Notes: generated by a model not told the origin, from the sequence alone. 64,000 nt of DNA from DASTEQ01 sp040905185 (GCA_040905185.1 JBBDRZ010000001.1:469224-533223); one strand, 5' to 3'; shown: positions 1 to 8,343, counted from the stretch's first letter. A program made the numbers and translations.

Positions 1-1
1 G

Positions 2-469
2 CACGTGCTGGGAGCGTTCCTGTTTGTATTCGGCCATGGTGCCTCGGCCTTCGCGGCACTGCGCCTGCGCCGCGAGCGGGATCCGAACCGGATCGCGGCC
101 ATGCTGGAGGTTTCGACCGCCAGCATGTGGACCATGGGCATCGGCTGGATCGTGCTTCTGGCGGCCGGGATTGTGGCCACCTTCATCGCCGGGCTGTGGG
201 GGAAGGCGTGGATCTGGGCGTCCCTCGTCATCTTCATCGTCCTGACCGGCTACATGACGCCGCGGGCGGGAGCGTGGACGCGAGAAGTTCGCCACGCGAT
301 CGGAGTCAAGGCGCCGTACAGCGACAAAAAGGACGCGCCAGATCCCACTCCCGCCAGTCCAGAGGAGCTGGACCGCATCCTCCGCTCCCCACGCATGTTC
401 GAGGTCAGCGCAGTGGGCGGCATCGGGCTGACGGCCATCATCGGCCTGATGGTCCTGAAGCCGTTCTGA
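2..469 (+). CDS. DUF2269-like integral membrane protein, 5' partial
   Basis: Small hydrophobic protein with a histidine-bearing first helix (HVLGAFLFVFGHG), then two further membrane helices (roughly residues 40-62 and 65-85), a polar linker and a C-terminal helix. This arrangement resembles the DUF2269 family of predicted membrane proteins. The reading frame is open to the window edge and the codon before the first GTG encodes His in a family-like context, so the true start probably lies upstream. The next gene begins 13 nt after the stop, so they may be co-transcribed. The function is unknown; family assignment is by pattern only. Confidence 0.6.
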   Translation, partial: HVLGAFLFVFGHGASAFAALRLRRERDPNRIAAMLEVSTASMWTMGIGWIVLLAAGIVATFIAGLWGKAWIWASLVIFIVLTGYMTPRAGAWTREVRHAIGVKAPYSDKKDAPDPTPASPEELDRILRSPRMFEVSAVGGIGLTAIIGLMVLKPF

Positions 470-482
470 GAGGAGACGTTCC

Positions 483-872
483 GTGAGTGATCACGACAAC
501 CGAGCCATCCTGGAGCGAACGATGAACGCCATGTTCGGGGGCGACTACGAGACGGCGGCGGGGGCAATGGCGGAGGACGCCGTCGTGGAGTGGCCGCAGT
601 CCGGTGAGCGGATCGTCGGCCGCCAGGCGTGCCTGATGGTCTACAAGAACTACCCCGGCGGGTCCCCGACCTACCAGATGCGCCGGATCAGCGGCGGGGG
701 TGACGTGTTCGTGGTCGAAGCAACGGCCGACTATGGTGGCCAGAAGTCATACGCCACCAGCATCGTCGAGTTCCGAAACGGCAAGATCGTCAGGCAGACC
801 GACTACTGGTCGAGTCCGTTCGAGGCCCCGGGCTGGCGCACGCAATGGGTCGAGCGCATGGAACCGGTCTGA
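483..872 (+). CDS. SnoaL/NTF2-like fold protein
   Basis: 129-residue protein beginning with GTG. It has the typical SnoaL-like layout: an N-terminal helix around ERTMNAMFGGDYE, an early acidic segment (AMAEDAVVEWP), a GRQA turn, and a C-terminal strand reading VEFRNGKIVRQTDYW, which matches the common FRDGKI-x-x-x-x-DYW ending of this family. Members form small alpha+beta barrels and include ketosteroid isomerase-like enzymes and non-enzymatic binders; the substrate cannot be told from sequence. A GGAG-like ribosome site lies just upstream (gagaggagacgttcc). The end overlaps the start of the following membrane-protein gene by 28 nt. Confidence 0.8.
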   Translation: MSDHDNRAILERTMNAMFGGDYETAAGAMAEDAVVEWPQSGERIVGRQACLMVYKNYPGGSPTYQMRRISGGGDVFVVEATADYGGQKSYATSIVEFRNGKIVRQTDYWSSPFEAPGWRTQWVERMEPV

Positions 873-1282
873 CCGTCGCGCGCTGGTTTCGCTACGCGTA
901 TCTCGGGGCGCTGGTCCTCTTCCTGCTGGGCCTGGTCTTCCAGGTCTATCTGGTCGGACAGAGCTTGTTCGTCGACCCGCGGGACTGGGCGGCCCACTCC
1001 TCGTGGGGCTGGACGGTGGCCCACGGGCTGCCGCCGCTCATCCTCATCAGCGCGGCGTTTAGTCGGCTTGGCCGCCGGCGGTGGTACGTCCTCGCCGCAT
1101 TGATTATCTCGACTGGCATCCACCCCTTCCTCGCCGGATTCCGCGACAGCAACCCATCGGTCGCGGTCTTACATCCGATCAACGCCGTTCTGATGGTCGC
1201 GCTGACGGTGTGGCTCCTCCAGGACGCGTGGACCCTGGTACGCGTCCAGACGCCCGCGGCGCCGAGCGCGCCGCCGACCTAG
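845..1282 (+). CDS. DUF6220-like four-helix membrane protein
   Basis: 145-residue membrane protein with about four hydrophobic segments (near residues 15-37, 55-72, 80-95 and 108-125). The spacing and the conserved-looking HSSWGWTVAHG and HPINAVLM segments resemble DUF6220, a family of uncharacterised four-helix proteins. The chosen ATG overlaps the previous gene by 28 nt; an in-frame later start near residue 9 cannot be excluded. It probably forms a transcription unit with the two preceding small genes. Function is unknown. Confidence 0.6.
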   Translation: MGRAHGTGLTVARWFRYAYLGALVLFLLGLVFQVYLVGQSLFVDPRDWAAHSSWGWTVAHGLPPLILISAAFSRLGRRRWYVLAALIISTGIHPFLAGFRDSNPSVAVLHPINAVLMVALTVWLLQDAWTLVRVQTPAAPSAPPT

Positions 1283-1328
1283 AAGCACCAGCGATCCAGG
1301 AGGTGACCGCCAGCCAGGGCACCTCGTT

Positions 1329-1778
1329 CTAGACGAACCTGAGGTCGCCTGCTTCCGAGGGCTCGACCGGTCGGTCGCACGTCGAGCAGTACCAGCGCGC
1401 CTCAACCGGCGTCCCGCACGCGGCGTGCCGAACTGGCTCGGCATCCGGCGCACTGCGGGACCCCCAGTCCGCGAGCAGCCGCAGCGCTCCCGCCAGCTCG
1501 AGCCCTTCGGCCGTCAGCTCATACGTGGCCCGGGGCGGCCGCTCCTCGTACTGACGTGACCGGAGGACGCGCTCCGACTCGAGCCGACGGAGGCGATCGG
1601 TCAGGATATTGGGGGCGATACCGTCGAGGACCGCCCCCAGCTCGGTGAACCGTCGCGGGCCGTCGAGCAGGGCCTCGATGAGGAGCAGGCTCCAGCGATC
1701 ACCGACCCGCTCCAGGGCGGCGGCGAGGGGCGTATCGGCCATGGAGCGGATTATCCGCGAGCGTGCAGTTGCGTTCAC
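1329..1778 (-). CDS. HxlR-family winged-helix transcriptional regulator
   Basis: 149 residues. The core from about residue 16 reads LAAALERVGDRWSLLLIEALLDGPRRFTEL, followed by GIAPNILTDRLRRLE and a wing around YEERPPRATYELT; these are hallmarks of HxlR/MarR-like regulators that often sense electrophiles or redox stress. The C-terminal tail carries Cys residues in a C-x(10)-C-x2-C pattern that may bind zinc, as in some HxlR proteins. The GTG start is supported by a TAGTAT hexamer 6 nt upstream, suggesting a leaderless transcript. The gene is divergent from the HtrA-like protease and a near-perfect inverted repeat lies between them, so autoregulation and control of the neighbour are likely. Confidence 0.85.
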   Translation of the reverse strand: MNATARSRIIRSMADTPLAAALERVGDRWSLLLIEALLDGPRRFTELGAVLDGIAPNILTDRLRRLESERVLRSRQYEERPPRATYELTAEGLELAGALRLLADWGSRSAPDAEPVRHAACGTPVEARWYCSTCDRPVEPSEAGDLRFV

Positions 1779-1784
1779 ACGGAC

Positions 1785-1790
1785 ATACTA
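1785..1790 (-). promoter_or_regulatory. -10-like TAGTAT of the HxlR regulator gene
   Basis: TAGTAT on the minus strand ends 6 nt before the GTG start of the regulator. No convincing -35 box is visible; the region where it would lie is occupied by the inverted repeat. The spacing predicts a transcript starting at or next to the start codon. Confidence 0.55.
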
Positions 1791-1813
1791 GTAACTTGCA
1801 GATTGCAAGTCAC
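1791..1813. promoter_or_regulatory. Inverted repeat, putative HxlR operator
   Basis: The arms GTAACTTGCA and TGCAAGTCAC are separated by GAT; the inner seven base pairs are perfect and there is one mismatch in ten. The GTAAC...GT(C)AC ends resemble TTAC/GTAA-type sites reported for YodB/CatR-like HxlR proteins. The repeat directly abuts the -10 of the regulator gene and lies 17 nt before the HtrA-like start codon, so binding would block the regulator promoter and could affect the divergent one. Confidence 0.65.
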
Positions 1814-1830
1814 TACAAGGATCCATCAGG

Positions 1831-2718
1831 ATGAACGCACTGGCAGAGATCGGAAAGGCAGTCATCCAGGTCGGTGACCGGGTCGCCGGCTCCACGGTCG
1901 GGATCGGCAACCGCTGGCGCGGAGGGTCCGGCGTGGTTATCGGCAAGAACCAGGTGCTGACCAGCGCCCACAACCTCCATGGCGACGAGCCGGAGGTTTA
2001 CTTCGCCGATGGGCGTCAGGCGCGTGCCCAGGTCCGAGGCGTGGATCAGGACGCGGACCTCGCCGTGCTCGAAGTGGACACCGCCGACGCGCTGCCCATC
2101 GCCTGGGGCGACGGCGTGGAGCTCCAGATCGGTGCGCCCGTCATCGCACTGGCCAACCCCTCGGGTGGCGGCCGTCGGCTCACCCTGGGCTTCATTTCGA
2201 GCCTTGATCACGCCTTCCGCGGTCCGCGGGGACGCGAGATGGGGCAGTTGATCGAGCACACCGCGCCGCTCATGCCGGGATCGAGCGGCGGTCCGATCGT
2301 CGACGCCGAAGGGCGCGTGCTGGGCATCAACACCATCCGAATGGGAGGCGGCTTCTACGGCGCCATCGCGGCCGACACGGCATTCCAGGACCGGATCCGA
2401 GGAATCGGGCGCGGGGAGGTCCGCAGCCACCGCCGGATCGGGATCGGCATCGCCCCTCCCTTCGTGGCGCGCCGCCTGCGGCGGGCAGTGGGCCTGCCGG
2501 CGCGGGACGGGCTGCTGGTCCGCGACGTCGAGGATGGGTCGCCGGCAGCGGCGGCCGGCATCCTGGAAGGCGACCTGATCGTCGACGTCGGCGGCCGCCC
2601 CATCCGGGACGTGAACGACATGTTCGAGGCTGTCGAGTCGGCGGCGGACGGATCCGTTTCGCTGACCCTCGTCCGCGGCATCGAGGAACGGACCGTGGAG
2701 GTCACCCCCACGGCTTAG
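1831..2718 (+). CDS. HtrA/DegP-like trypsin-fold serine protease with PDZ domain
   Basis: 295 residues. The protease domain spans about residues 15-190 with a plausible triad: His47 in LTSAHN, Asp76 in DQDADLAVLE and Ser152 in PGSSGGP. A PDZ domain follows (about 200-292) with DGLLVRDVEDGSPAAAAGILEGD and GGRPIRDVNDM. There is no signal peptide or membrane anchor, unlike typical periplasmic HtrA, so a cytoplasmic location or a truncated anchor is possible. An AGGA-type ribosome site precedes the ATG. The HxlR regulator is divergent with an operator-like repeat between. Likely role: protein quality control or stress response. Confidence 0.9.
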   Translation: MNALAEIGKAVIQVGDRVAGSTVGIGNRWRGGSGVVIGKNQVLTSAHNLHGDEPEVYFADGRQARAQVRGVDQDADLAVLEVDTADALPIAWGDGVELQIGAPVIALANPSGGGRRLTLGFISSLDHAFRGPRGREMGQLIEHTAPLMPGSSGGPIVDAEGRVLGINTIRMGGGFYGAIAADTAFQDRIRGIGRGEVRSHRRIGIGIAPPFVARRLRRAVGLPARDGLLVRDVEDGSPAAAAGILEGDLIVDVGGRPIRDVNDMFEAVESAADGSVSLTLVRGIEERTVEVTPTA

Positions 2719-2721
2719 ACT
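2716..2721 (+). promoter_or_regulatory. -10-like TAGACT before the DUF2520 gene
   Basis: TAGACT overlaps the stop codon of the protease gene and ends 6 nt before the GTG of the DUF2520 gene. The same hexamer at the same distance recurs in front of several other genes in this window, which supports a leaderless promoter for the pantothenate operon. Confidence 0.5.
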
Positions 2722-2727
2722 CGGGCC

Positions 2728-3447
2728 GTGATCAGCTCGGTCCGGGTTATCGGCAGCGGCCGTGCCGGGACGGCAATCGCCGGCCGGCTGCGAGCGACTG
2801 GTCTGCCGGTGACAACCGGCCGCGAACCGCTGGCCGACGCGGATCTGATCCTGTTGGCCGTGCCGGACGCCGCGATCGCCGAGGTCGCGCGCGAAGTGCC
2901 AATAGGGCCGTGGGTTGCTCACGTTTCGGGCGCCACCTCGGTGACGGCCCTGGCACCGCATGAACGCCGCTTCAGCCTCCATCCCCTGCAGACCCTGACC
3001 CTGGACCGCGGACCGGAACAGCTCGACGGCGCCTGGGCGGCACTGACCTTTGAGACCGATGAGGCTGGCCAGGTGGCGCACTGGCTGGCTGAGGAGCTCG
3101 GCCTGCACGCCTTCGTGCTGGCCGATGCCGACAAGCCTCTGTACCACGCTGGCGCGGCCATCGCGTCGAACTTCCTGGTCACCCTGTACCGGGTGGCCGC
3201 GCGGCTGCTGGTGGAAAGCGGCGCCCCACCCGAGGCGCTCGTCCCGCTCATGCGCCGCGTGATCGAGAACGGGTTCCAGCTCACCGGTCCCATCGCCCGC
3301 GGGGACTGGGCCACGGTCGATGCCCACCTGGCCGCCATCGGTGAGCGCGCAGCGGACGTCGGGCCGGTGTACCGGGCGCTGGCCGAGGCGACCCGGGCGG
3401 TGGCCACCGACCGGGCCGATCGAGCCACCGACCAAGCGAGCTCATGA
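2728..3447 (+). CDS. Rossmann-fold/DUF2520 protein, candidate ketopantoate reductase-like enzyme
   Basis: 239 residues with a GTG start. The N-terminus has a nucleotide-binding fingerprint (VRVIGSGRAGTAIAG), then DADLILLAVPDAAI and HVSGATSVTAL, and a helical C-terminal half with FSLHPLQTL; this is the Rossmann-plus-DUF2520 architecture, distantly related to 6-phosphogluconate and ketopantoate reductases. It overlaps panC by 4 nt (ATGA) and heads the panC-panB unit. No standard panE is visible here, so an NADPH-dependent reduction of ketopantoate is a reasonable inference from context, not shown by sequence. It could instead be an unrelated dehydrogenase. Confidence 0.75.
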   Translation: MISSVRVIGSGRAGTAIAGRLRATGLPVTTGREPLADADLILLAVPDAAIAEVAREVPIGPWVAHVSGATSVTALAPHERRFSLHPLQTLTLDRGPEQLDGAWAALTFETDEAGQVAHWLAEELGLHAFVLADADKPLYHAGAAIASNFLVTLYRVAARLLVESGAPPEALVPLMRRVIENGFQLTGPIARGDWATVDAHLAAIGERAADVGPVYRALAEATRAVATDRADRATDQASS

Positions 3448-4262
3448 ACCTGGCCCGCACCATCGCCGAGCTGGACGCCGCGCTGGCTGGCCTCGCGGAC
3501 CGCGCGGATGCGGGACTGGTCCCCACCATGGGCGCCTTTCACGATGGGCACCGGTCGCTGTTCACCGCCGCCAGCCGGGAGTGCCGCATGGTGGTGGTGT
3601 CGCTGTTCGTCAACCCAGCCCAGTTCGGCCCCGGCGAAGACTTCGCGAGTTACCCACGAGACGAGGCACGCGATGCGGCCGTGGCCGAGGCGGCCGGGGT
3701 CGACGTCCTGTTCGTCCCCGGCCCGGACGAGATCTACCCGCCCGGCTTCGACACCTGGGTCGACCCGGGAGCCCGAGGCTTGGTCCTCGAGGGCGCGGTG
3801 CGGCCCGGCCATTTCCGGGGAGTGGCCACGGTGTGCCTCAAGCTGTTCCACCTGGTCCGCCCCCGCCGGGCGTACTTCGGGCGCAAGGACGCGCAGCAGG
3901 TGGCAGTCATCCGCGCCCTGCTCCACGATCTCGACCTCGCACCCCAGATCGAGCTACGAGTCCTCCCCACCGTGCGTGACGCGGACGGGCTGGCCCTCTC
4001 GTCGCGGAATGCCTACCTCTCCCCGGAGGAGCGGCAACGGGCCCTGGCCCTGCCCCGCGCGCTCCAGGCCGGGCTCGCGGCGCATCGGTCCGGTGGCGAC
4101 GCGGCCGGCGAAGCGCGGGCGGCGCTCGTGGCAACGCCGGGCCTGGCGCTCGACTACGTCGCCGTGGCTGACCTCGACGGACCTACCCTGGCGGCCGCGG
4201 TTCGGATCGGTACCACGCGGTTGATAGACAACGTCCTGCTGAGCGGCGAAGATGCCGGCTGA
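3444..4262 (+). CDS. panC: Pantothenate synthetase (pantoate--beta-alanine ligase)
   Basis: 272 residues, the usual length. It condenses pantoate with beta-alanine using ATP, the last step of pantothenate (vitamin B5) synthesis. Class motifs are intact: PTMGAFHDGH (residues 27-36, adenylate-binding HxGH signature), SLFVNPAQF, RPGHFRGVATV, YFGRKDAQQ and LALSSRNAYL. The ATG overlaps the stop of the DUF2520 gene, implying translational coupling, and panB follows after 12 nt. Cytosolic enzyme. Confidence 0.97.
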   Translation: MNLARTIAELDAALAGLADRADAGLVPTMGAFHDGHRSLFTAASRECRMVVVSLFVNPAQFGPGEDFASYPRDEARDAAVAEAAGVDVLFVPGPDEIYPPGFDTWVDPGARGLVLEGAVRPGHFRGVATVCLKLFHLVRPRRAYFGRKDAQQVAVIRALLHDLDLAPQIELRVLPTVRDADGLALSSRNAYLSPEERQRALALPRALQAGLAAHRSGGDAAGEARAALVATPGLALDYVAVADLDGPTLAAAVRIGTTRLIDNVLLSGEDAG

Positions 4263-4274
4263 GGTGATCGACTC

Positions 4275-5195
4275 ATGACGACCGAGACACCCGTCCTGCG
4301 CCCGCGCTTCACCCTGCCCGAGCTGGCGGCGATGAAGCCGCGCGGCGAACGGATCGTGATGGTCACCGCCTACGACGCCCCGGGCGCCCGCCTGGCCGAC
4401 GAGGTCGGGATCGAGCTGATCCTGGTCGGCGACTCGGCGGCGATGGTGGTCCTGGGCCACGACTCGACCGTCCCGGCCACCGTGGACGAGATGGTCGTGC
4501 TGACCCGCGCGGCGCGGCGGGGTGCGCAGCGGGCCCTGCTGGTGGCGGACATGCCGTTCGGCTCGTTCCAGGTCTCGGACGCCGAGGCGATCACGAATGC
4601 GGTTCGCTTCGTCAAGGAGTCCGACGCCGATGCCGTCAAGCTGGAGGGCGGTGGCGCCTCGCTTTCACGGGTCCGGTCGATCGTGGGTGCCGGGATCCCG
4701 GTCATGGGCCACATCGGGCTGACGCCGCAGTCGGCAACCATGCTCGGCGGATACAAGGCGCAGGGCCGCACGGCCGCCAAGGCGCGAGCCCTGCTGGCCG
4801 ACGCGCAGGCACTCCAGGACGCCGGCTGCTTCGCCATCGTGCTGGAGGCGGTCCCCGCACCGGTCGCCACCCGGATCAGCCAGGCGCTCCGCATCCCGAC
4901 CATCGGGATTGGGGCCGGACCCGGCTGCGACGGCCAGGTGCTGGTCTGGCACGACCTGCTGGGGCTGACGGAGGGGCGCGCACCGCGCTTCGTCAAGCGC
5001 TATGCGCACCTGGCGGAGGACATTCGTCAGGCCCTGGCCGCCTATTCGGCGGACGTGCGGAGTGGTGCCTTCCCGGCCGAGGAGCACAGCTACGGCATTC
5101 CGGAAGAGGAGCTGGCGCTGTTCGAGTCCGAGCTGGACTCGGGGGTCCTGGTCCGGTCCGAGGACGCCCGCGGCTCAGGGAGCGACTGGCTCTAG
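4275..5195 (+). CDS. panB: Ketopantoate hydroxymethyltransferase
   Basis: 306 residues. It transfers a hydroxymethyl group from methylene-tetrahydrofolate to ketoisovalerate, making ketopantoate. Diagnostic segments are present: VMVTAYDAPGARLADE, ILVGDSAAMVVLGH, ADMPFGSFQ, VKLEGG, GHIGLTPQS, CFAIVLEAVP and IGIGAGPGCDGQVLVWHD. The C-terminal tail is about 30 residues longer than the E. coli enzyme, as in many actinobacterial and Chloroflexota homologues. It closes the pan operon and ends convergently with the GNAT gene, with a 4-nt overlap. panD is not in the window. Confidence 0.97.
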   Translation: MTTETPVLRPRFTLPELAAMKPRGERIVMVTAYDAPGARLADEVGIELILVGDSAAMVVLGHDSTVPATVDEMVVLTRAARRGAQRALLVADMPFGSFQVSDAEAITNAVRFVKESDADAVKLEGGGASLSRVRSIVGAGIPVMGHIGLTPQSATMLGGYKAQGRTAAKARALLADAQALQDAGCFAIVLEAVPAPVATRISQALRIPTIGIGAGPGCDGQVLVWHDLLGLTEGRAPRFVKRYAHLAEDIRQALAAYSADVRSGAFPAEEHSYGIPEEELALFESELDSGVLVRSEDARGSGSDWL

Positions 5196-5746
5196 TCCGT
5201 CAGCCCCCATCGGTCCACCGTATAGATCAGCTCCAGTCCGTCGGGATCGTCCCACTGGGCGCCCGCGTGCGTCATCCCGAGTTTGTGGACCAGGTTCTCC
5301 GACCGTTCATTGCCCGGTGAGATGGACGCCCGGAACCGATGCACGTCGTGCTCACGCGCAGCCCAGTCGAACATCGCCCGCACCGCCTCGATCGCGTAGC
5401 CCTGGCCGCGGTAGTCGAGATGGACCTCGTATCCCACCTCCGCGAAGCCGCCGTCATCGGGCGGACCGTGGAAGTTCAGATACCCGATCACCACCGGCCC
5501 GTCGGGGCCGTCCCGCAGCACGATCGGCCGCAGCAGCCACGGCTCGCTGGCCGGTTCCTCGCCGATCTGCTTGAGCCGGAACTGCATCAGGCGGCCCGCA
5601 TCGTTCGTCCACCAGTCGGGGAGCGGCGCCCCGATCTCCGACGCCACCGAATCGGCATCCCCGGCCAGCAGGCGCTCCATTCGGCTGGCGGTCAAAAGCG
5701 GCATGGTCAGGCGCTCGGATTCGACGGGCCTGGGGTCGTCAGCCAT
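5192..5746 (-). CDS. GNAT-family N-acetyltransferase (RimJ/RimL type)
   Basis: 184 residues. The acetyl-CoA-binding signature is seen as EVGYEVHLDYRGQGYAIEAVRAM, where R-G-Q-G-Y-A is the Q/R-x-x-G-x-G/A loop, followed by FRASISPGNERSENLVHKLGM, the typical N-x-x-S-x-x-L-x-x-K-x-G-F/M motif of RimJ-like transferases. Likely substrates are ribosomal-protein termini, small amines or antibiotics; specificity is not visible. A TAGTAT hexamer lies 6 nt before the ATG. The gene converges on panB with a 4-nt overlap and stands alone. Confidence 0.85.
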   Translation of the reverse strand: MADDPRPVESERLTMPLLTASRMERLLAGDADSVASEIGAPLPDWWTNDAGRLMQFRLKQIGEEPASEPWLLRPIVLRDGPDGPVVIGYLNFHGPPDDGGFAEVGYEVHLDYRGQGYAIEAVRAMFDWAAREHDVHRFRASISPGNERSENLVHKLGMTHAGAQWDDPDGLELIYTVDRWGLTD

Positions 5747-5752
5747 CGAGCC

Positions 5753-5758
5753 ATACTA
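5753..5758 (-). promoter_or_regulatory. -10-like TAGTAT of the GNAT gene
   Basis: TAGTAT on the minus strand with a 6-nt gap to the ATG, identical in sequence and spacing to the hexamer before the HxlR gene. No clear -35 box is seen. It predicts a leaderless message. Confidence 0.5.
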
Positions 5759-5874
5759 CGAGCCGCGATGACCGAAACACGCGGGGAGTCGCGACCCCTC
5801 TCGATCCAGAACGCCCGGCGCCTGGCGCTCACCGCCCAACGCCTGGCGGGGCCGGCTGACCAACCGCTCGCGCG

Positions 5875-8343
5875 TCAGGCGGCGGTCGGGTCTGCCTGTG
5901 CCCCGCGTGGCGTCCGCAGTCGGGCGACCCGCGGCTCGCGCGTTGGGCTGGCGCCGTCTGAACGACGACGTCGTGGCTGACGAACGGTGGTGGTGAGCCC
6001 AGCCACGCCCTTGTCGATCGCCGCCTGGTCCAGGGGCATGGCAAAGAAGTAGCCCTGCCCGTACTTGCAGCCCAGGGCCTCCATCCGCCTGGCCTGTTCG
6101 GCCGTCTCGATGCCCTCGGCCACGGTTTCGATGTCGAGAGACTGGCTGAGGGCCACGATCGCGCCCGCCAGCGCCGCGGAGCGGGCATCCGCATTCGAAA
6201 CCTGCACGAATTCGCTGGCGATCTTCAGGGCGTCAACCGGGAACTGGCGCAGGTGGCTGAGCGAGAAGTACCCGGTCCCAAAGTCGTCGATGACAATCCG
6301 GACTCCCAGCTGGCGAAGCTGCTCCAAGGTGGCCATCGTCGGGGTGGTGGCTTTGAGGAGGGCCGTCTCGGTGATCTCCAGCATCAGGCTGGCGGGTTCC
6401 ACGCCGGCATCTTCGAGGGTGGTGCGGACCGCGTCGACGAAGTCGGGCTGCTGCACCTCGCGCGCGGACACGTTCACGCACAGGAAGATGCCGCGCGGGG
6501 TCAGCCCTTCGCGTTGCCAGTTGCCGGCATGCTGGCAGGCCTCGCGCAGGACCCAGCGGCCGATGGGCAGGATGGCGCCGTTCTCCTCGGCGATCTCGAT
6601 GAACTCGCCGGGCGCGATGAGACCACGCTCGGGATGCTGCCAGCGGACGAGGGCCTCCACGCCGGCGACCTGGCCGCTGTCGAGGGCGACGATGGGCTGG
6701 TACACCAGTCGCAGCTGGTCGAGTTCGACCGCCCGCTGGAGTTGGGCGCCCAGCTCGTGGCGCTCCCGGATGGCGGCGTGCATGCCCGGATCGAAGATCG
6801 CGAATCGGGCCTTGCCGTTGGCCTTGGCCATGTACATCGCCACGTCCGCGTTGCGCAGCACTTCTTCCGCGGTCTGGTCGGCAGATCTGGCGGTCGCAAT
6901 ACCAATGCTGGCGGTGGCCACGACCTGCTCGTCGCGGACCAGGTAGGGAGCCCGCAGCTCACGGACCAGGCGCTCCGCCATCGCGCGCGACCGGTGCAGG
7001 TCGTCGTCATCAGGTGTCAGGATGGCGAACTCGTCGCCGCCCAGGCGCGCCACCAGGTCGCCCTCGCGGACGAGCTCCGAAATGCGCGCGGTGACCGCGA
7101 CCAGGAGCGCGTCGCCCGCGGCATGGCCCAGGGTGTCGTTGACGACCTTGAAGTCGTCGAGGTCGAGGAACAGGACGGCCGTAACCGGCAGAGCGGTCTT
7201 GCGCGGAGTGGCCAGGGTGCGCTCCAGCACCTGCTGGAACATGCGTCGGTTGGCGGCGCCGGTCAGCGAGTCACGTTCGGCCATGTCCTGGACGTTGCGG
7301 AGCAGAACCGCATTCCGGAAGTTCAGAGCCGCCACGGCGGCGAATTGGGCGAGCACCGAGGTCACCCGACGCTCGACGCCGAACACGCTCCGCGAGCGAT
7401 GCTCGATGACGATGGCTCCGACCGGCAGGCCTTCCACGATCATGGGCGCCACGAGCAGGTTGCGCCCGCTCGGCAGTGCCGCGGCCAGCAGCGGGTTGCG
7501 CGCGGCGTCGATGCGGCGCACGGGCAGAACATCGCGCCATGCCCAGGCCCGCTGAACGACGGCATCGGCCGCGGTTGGGGCGCTCTGCACCTCCCCCGCC
7601 CCACGCCCGGCCAGCACGACCACCTTGTCGTCCGAGGCACCCAGCACCACGCCGCGCGGGGTGTCGAAGCGCTCGGCGAGTCCGTCGAGCACGATCCGGG
7701 CCTGGTGGACCGGGTCTCCGACCGCGTCCAGCGCAGCGCCCAGGTCGACCAGGGCCTGCAGGTCAGCCCGCCGATTGCGGAGCTCGCGCTCGTTCATGGC
7801 CGAGAAGAACGAGGTTGCCAGCGCAAACAGCCAGAAGGCGGTCACGTTGAGCACGGGCAGGCTGTCGAACGCGATGGCCTGGCCCGGCTGGGTGTCGACC
7901 GGCGGCAAGAGCTGGGCAGCCTGCGCGTACAGGACCACGAACAGCAGGAGGGAATGCCAGAGGGCGATCTTCAGCCCCGTGCGGTACGACGCGAGGAGGG
8001 ACACGGCCACCAGGTGCAGGTAGGCGAGGAACCGCATTGGGCTCTGCGTGCCACCGGTGGCGTACATCGCGAACGCGAGATACAGGCCGTCGAGGAGGAG
8101 CAGGGTGTTGAGGATGGTGAACCCGGCGCGCATGGTGCGACGGCGCAGGACTTCGAACGCCGCCGACACGACCAGGTAGCCCACGGTCATCCCGGCCAGG
8201 ACGCCGAATGACACGCCGAGCGCCTCGGGGCGCACGCCGGCCCAGACCAGCACCATGGCGGCCAGGGCCAGCCGCAGGAGGAGCAGGTTGCTCATCCGCT
8301 CGCTGAGTGCAGCGTAGTCGGTGGCCTCGGTTCGGATGCTCAC
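5875..8343 (-). CDS. Membrane-bound GAF-GGDEF-EAL cyclic-di-GMP enzyme
   Basis: 822 residues. About six hydrophobic helices occupy residues 18-185, followed by a GAF-like sensor domain (about 205-350), a GGDEF domain with intact VARLGGDEFAIL, and an EAL domain (about 535-785). In the EAL domain the catalytic residues appear intact: VEALVRW, CVNVSAREV, LEITETAL, IDDFGTGYFSL, the Lys of DALKIAS, VAEGIETAEQ and YGQGYFFAMPL; only the Asp after KI is replaced by Ala. Both synthesis and breakdown of c-di-GMP are therefore possible. The GTG start overlaps the stop of the upstream proline-repeat gene by 4 nt, implying coupled translation and a shared role at the cell surface. Confidence 0.93.
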   Translation of the reverse strand: MSIRTEATDYAALSERMSNLLLLRLALAAMVLVWAGVRPEALGVSFGVLAGMTVGYLVVSAAFEVLRRRTMRAGFTILNTLLLLDGLYLAFAMYATGGTQSPMRFLAYLHLVAVSLLASYRTGLKIALWHSLLLFVVLYAQAAQLLPPVDTQPGQAIAFDSLPVLNVTAFWLFALATSFFSAMNERELRNRRADLQALVDLGAALDAVGDPVHQARIVLDGLAERFDTPRGVVLGASDDKVVVLAGRGAGEVQSAPTAADAVVQRAWAWRDVLPVRRIDAARNPLLAAALPSGRNLLVAPMIVEGLPVGAIVIEHRSRSVFGVERRVTSVLAQFAAVAALNFRNAVLLRNVQDMAERDSLTGAANRRMFQQVLERTLATPRKTALPVTAVLFLDLDDFKVVNDTLGHAAGDALLVAVTARISELVREGDLVARLGGDEFAILTPDDDDLHRSRAMAERLVRELRAPYLVRDEQVVATASIGIATARSADQTAEEVLRNADVAMYMAKANGKARFAIFDPGMHAAIRERHELGAQLQRAVELDQLRLVYQPIVALDSGQVAGVEALVRWQHPERGLIAPGEFIEIAEENGAILPIGRWVLREACQHAGNWQREGLTPRGIFLCVNVSAREVQQPDFVDAVRTTLEDAGVEPASLMLEITETALLKATTPTMATLEQLRQLGVRIVIDDFGTGYFSLSHLRQFPVDALKIASEFVQVSNADARSAALAGAIVALSQSLDIETVAEGIETAEQARRMEALGCKYGQGYFFAMPLDQAAIDKGVAGLTTTVRQPRRRRSDGASPTREPRVARLRTPRGAQADPTAA

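Noticed and set aside
1813..3435. A 540-codon open frame on the minus strand opposite the protease, DUF2520 and panC genes
   Set aside because: It is antisense to three well-recognised genes and its translation is low-complexity, Arg/Gly/Pro-rich and without any motif; long antisense frames are common in GC-rich DNA.
6253..8211. A 652-codon plus-strand frame inside the GGDEF-EAL gene
   Set aside because: It is the reverse-complement shadow of a protein with complete GGDEF and EAL motifs and shows no domain of its own.
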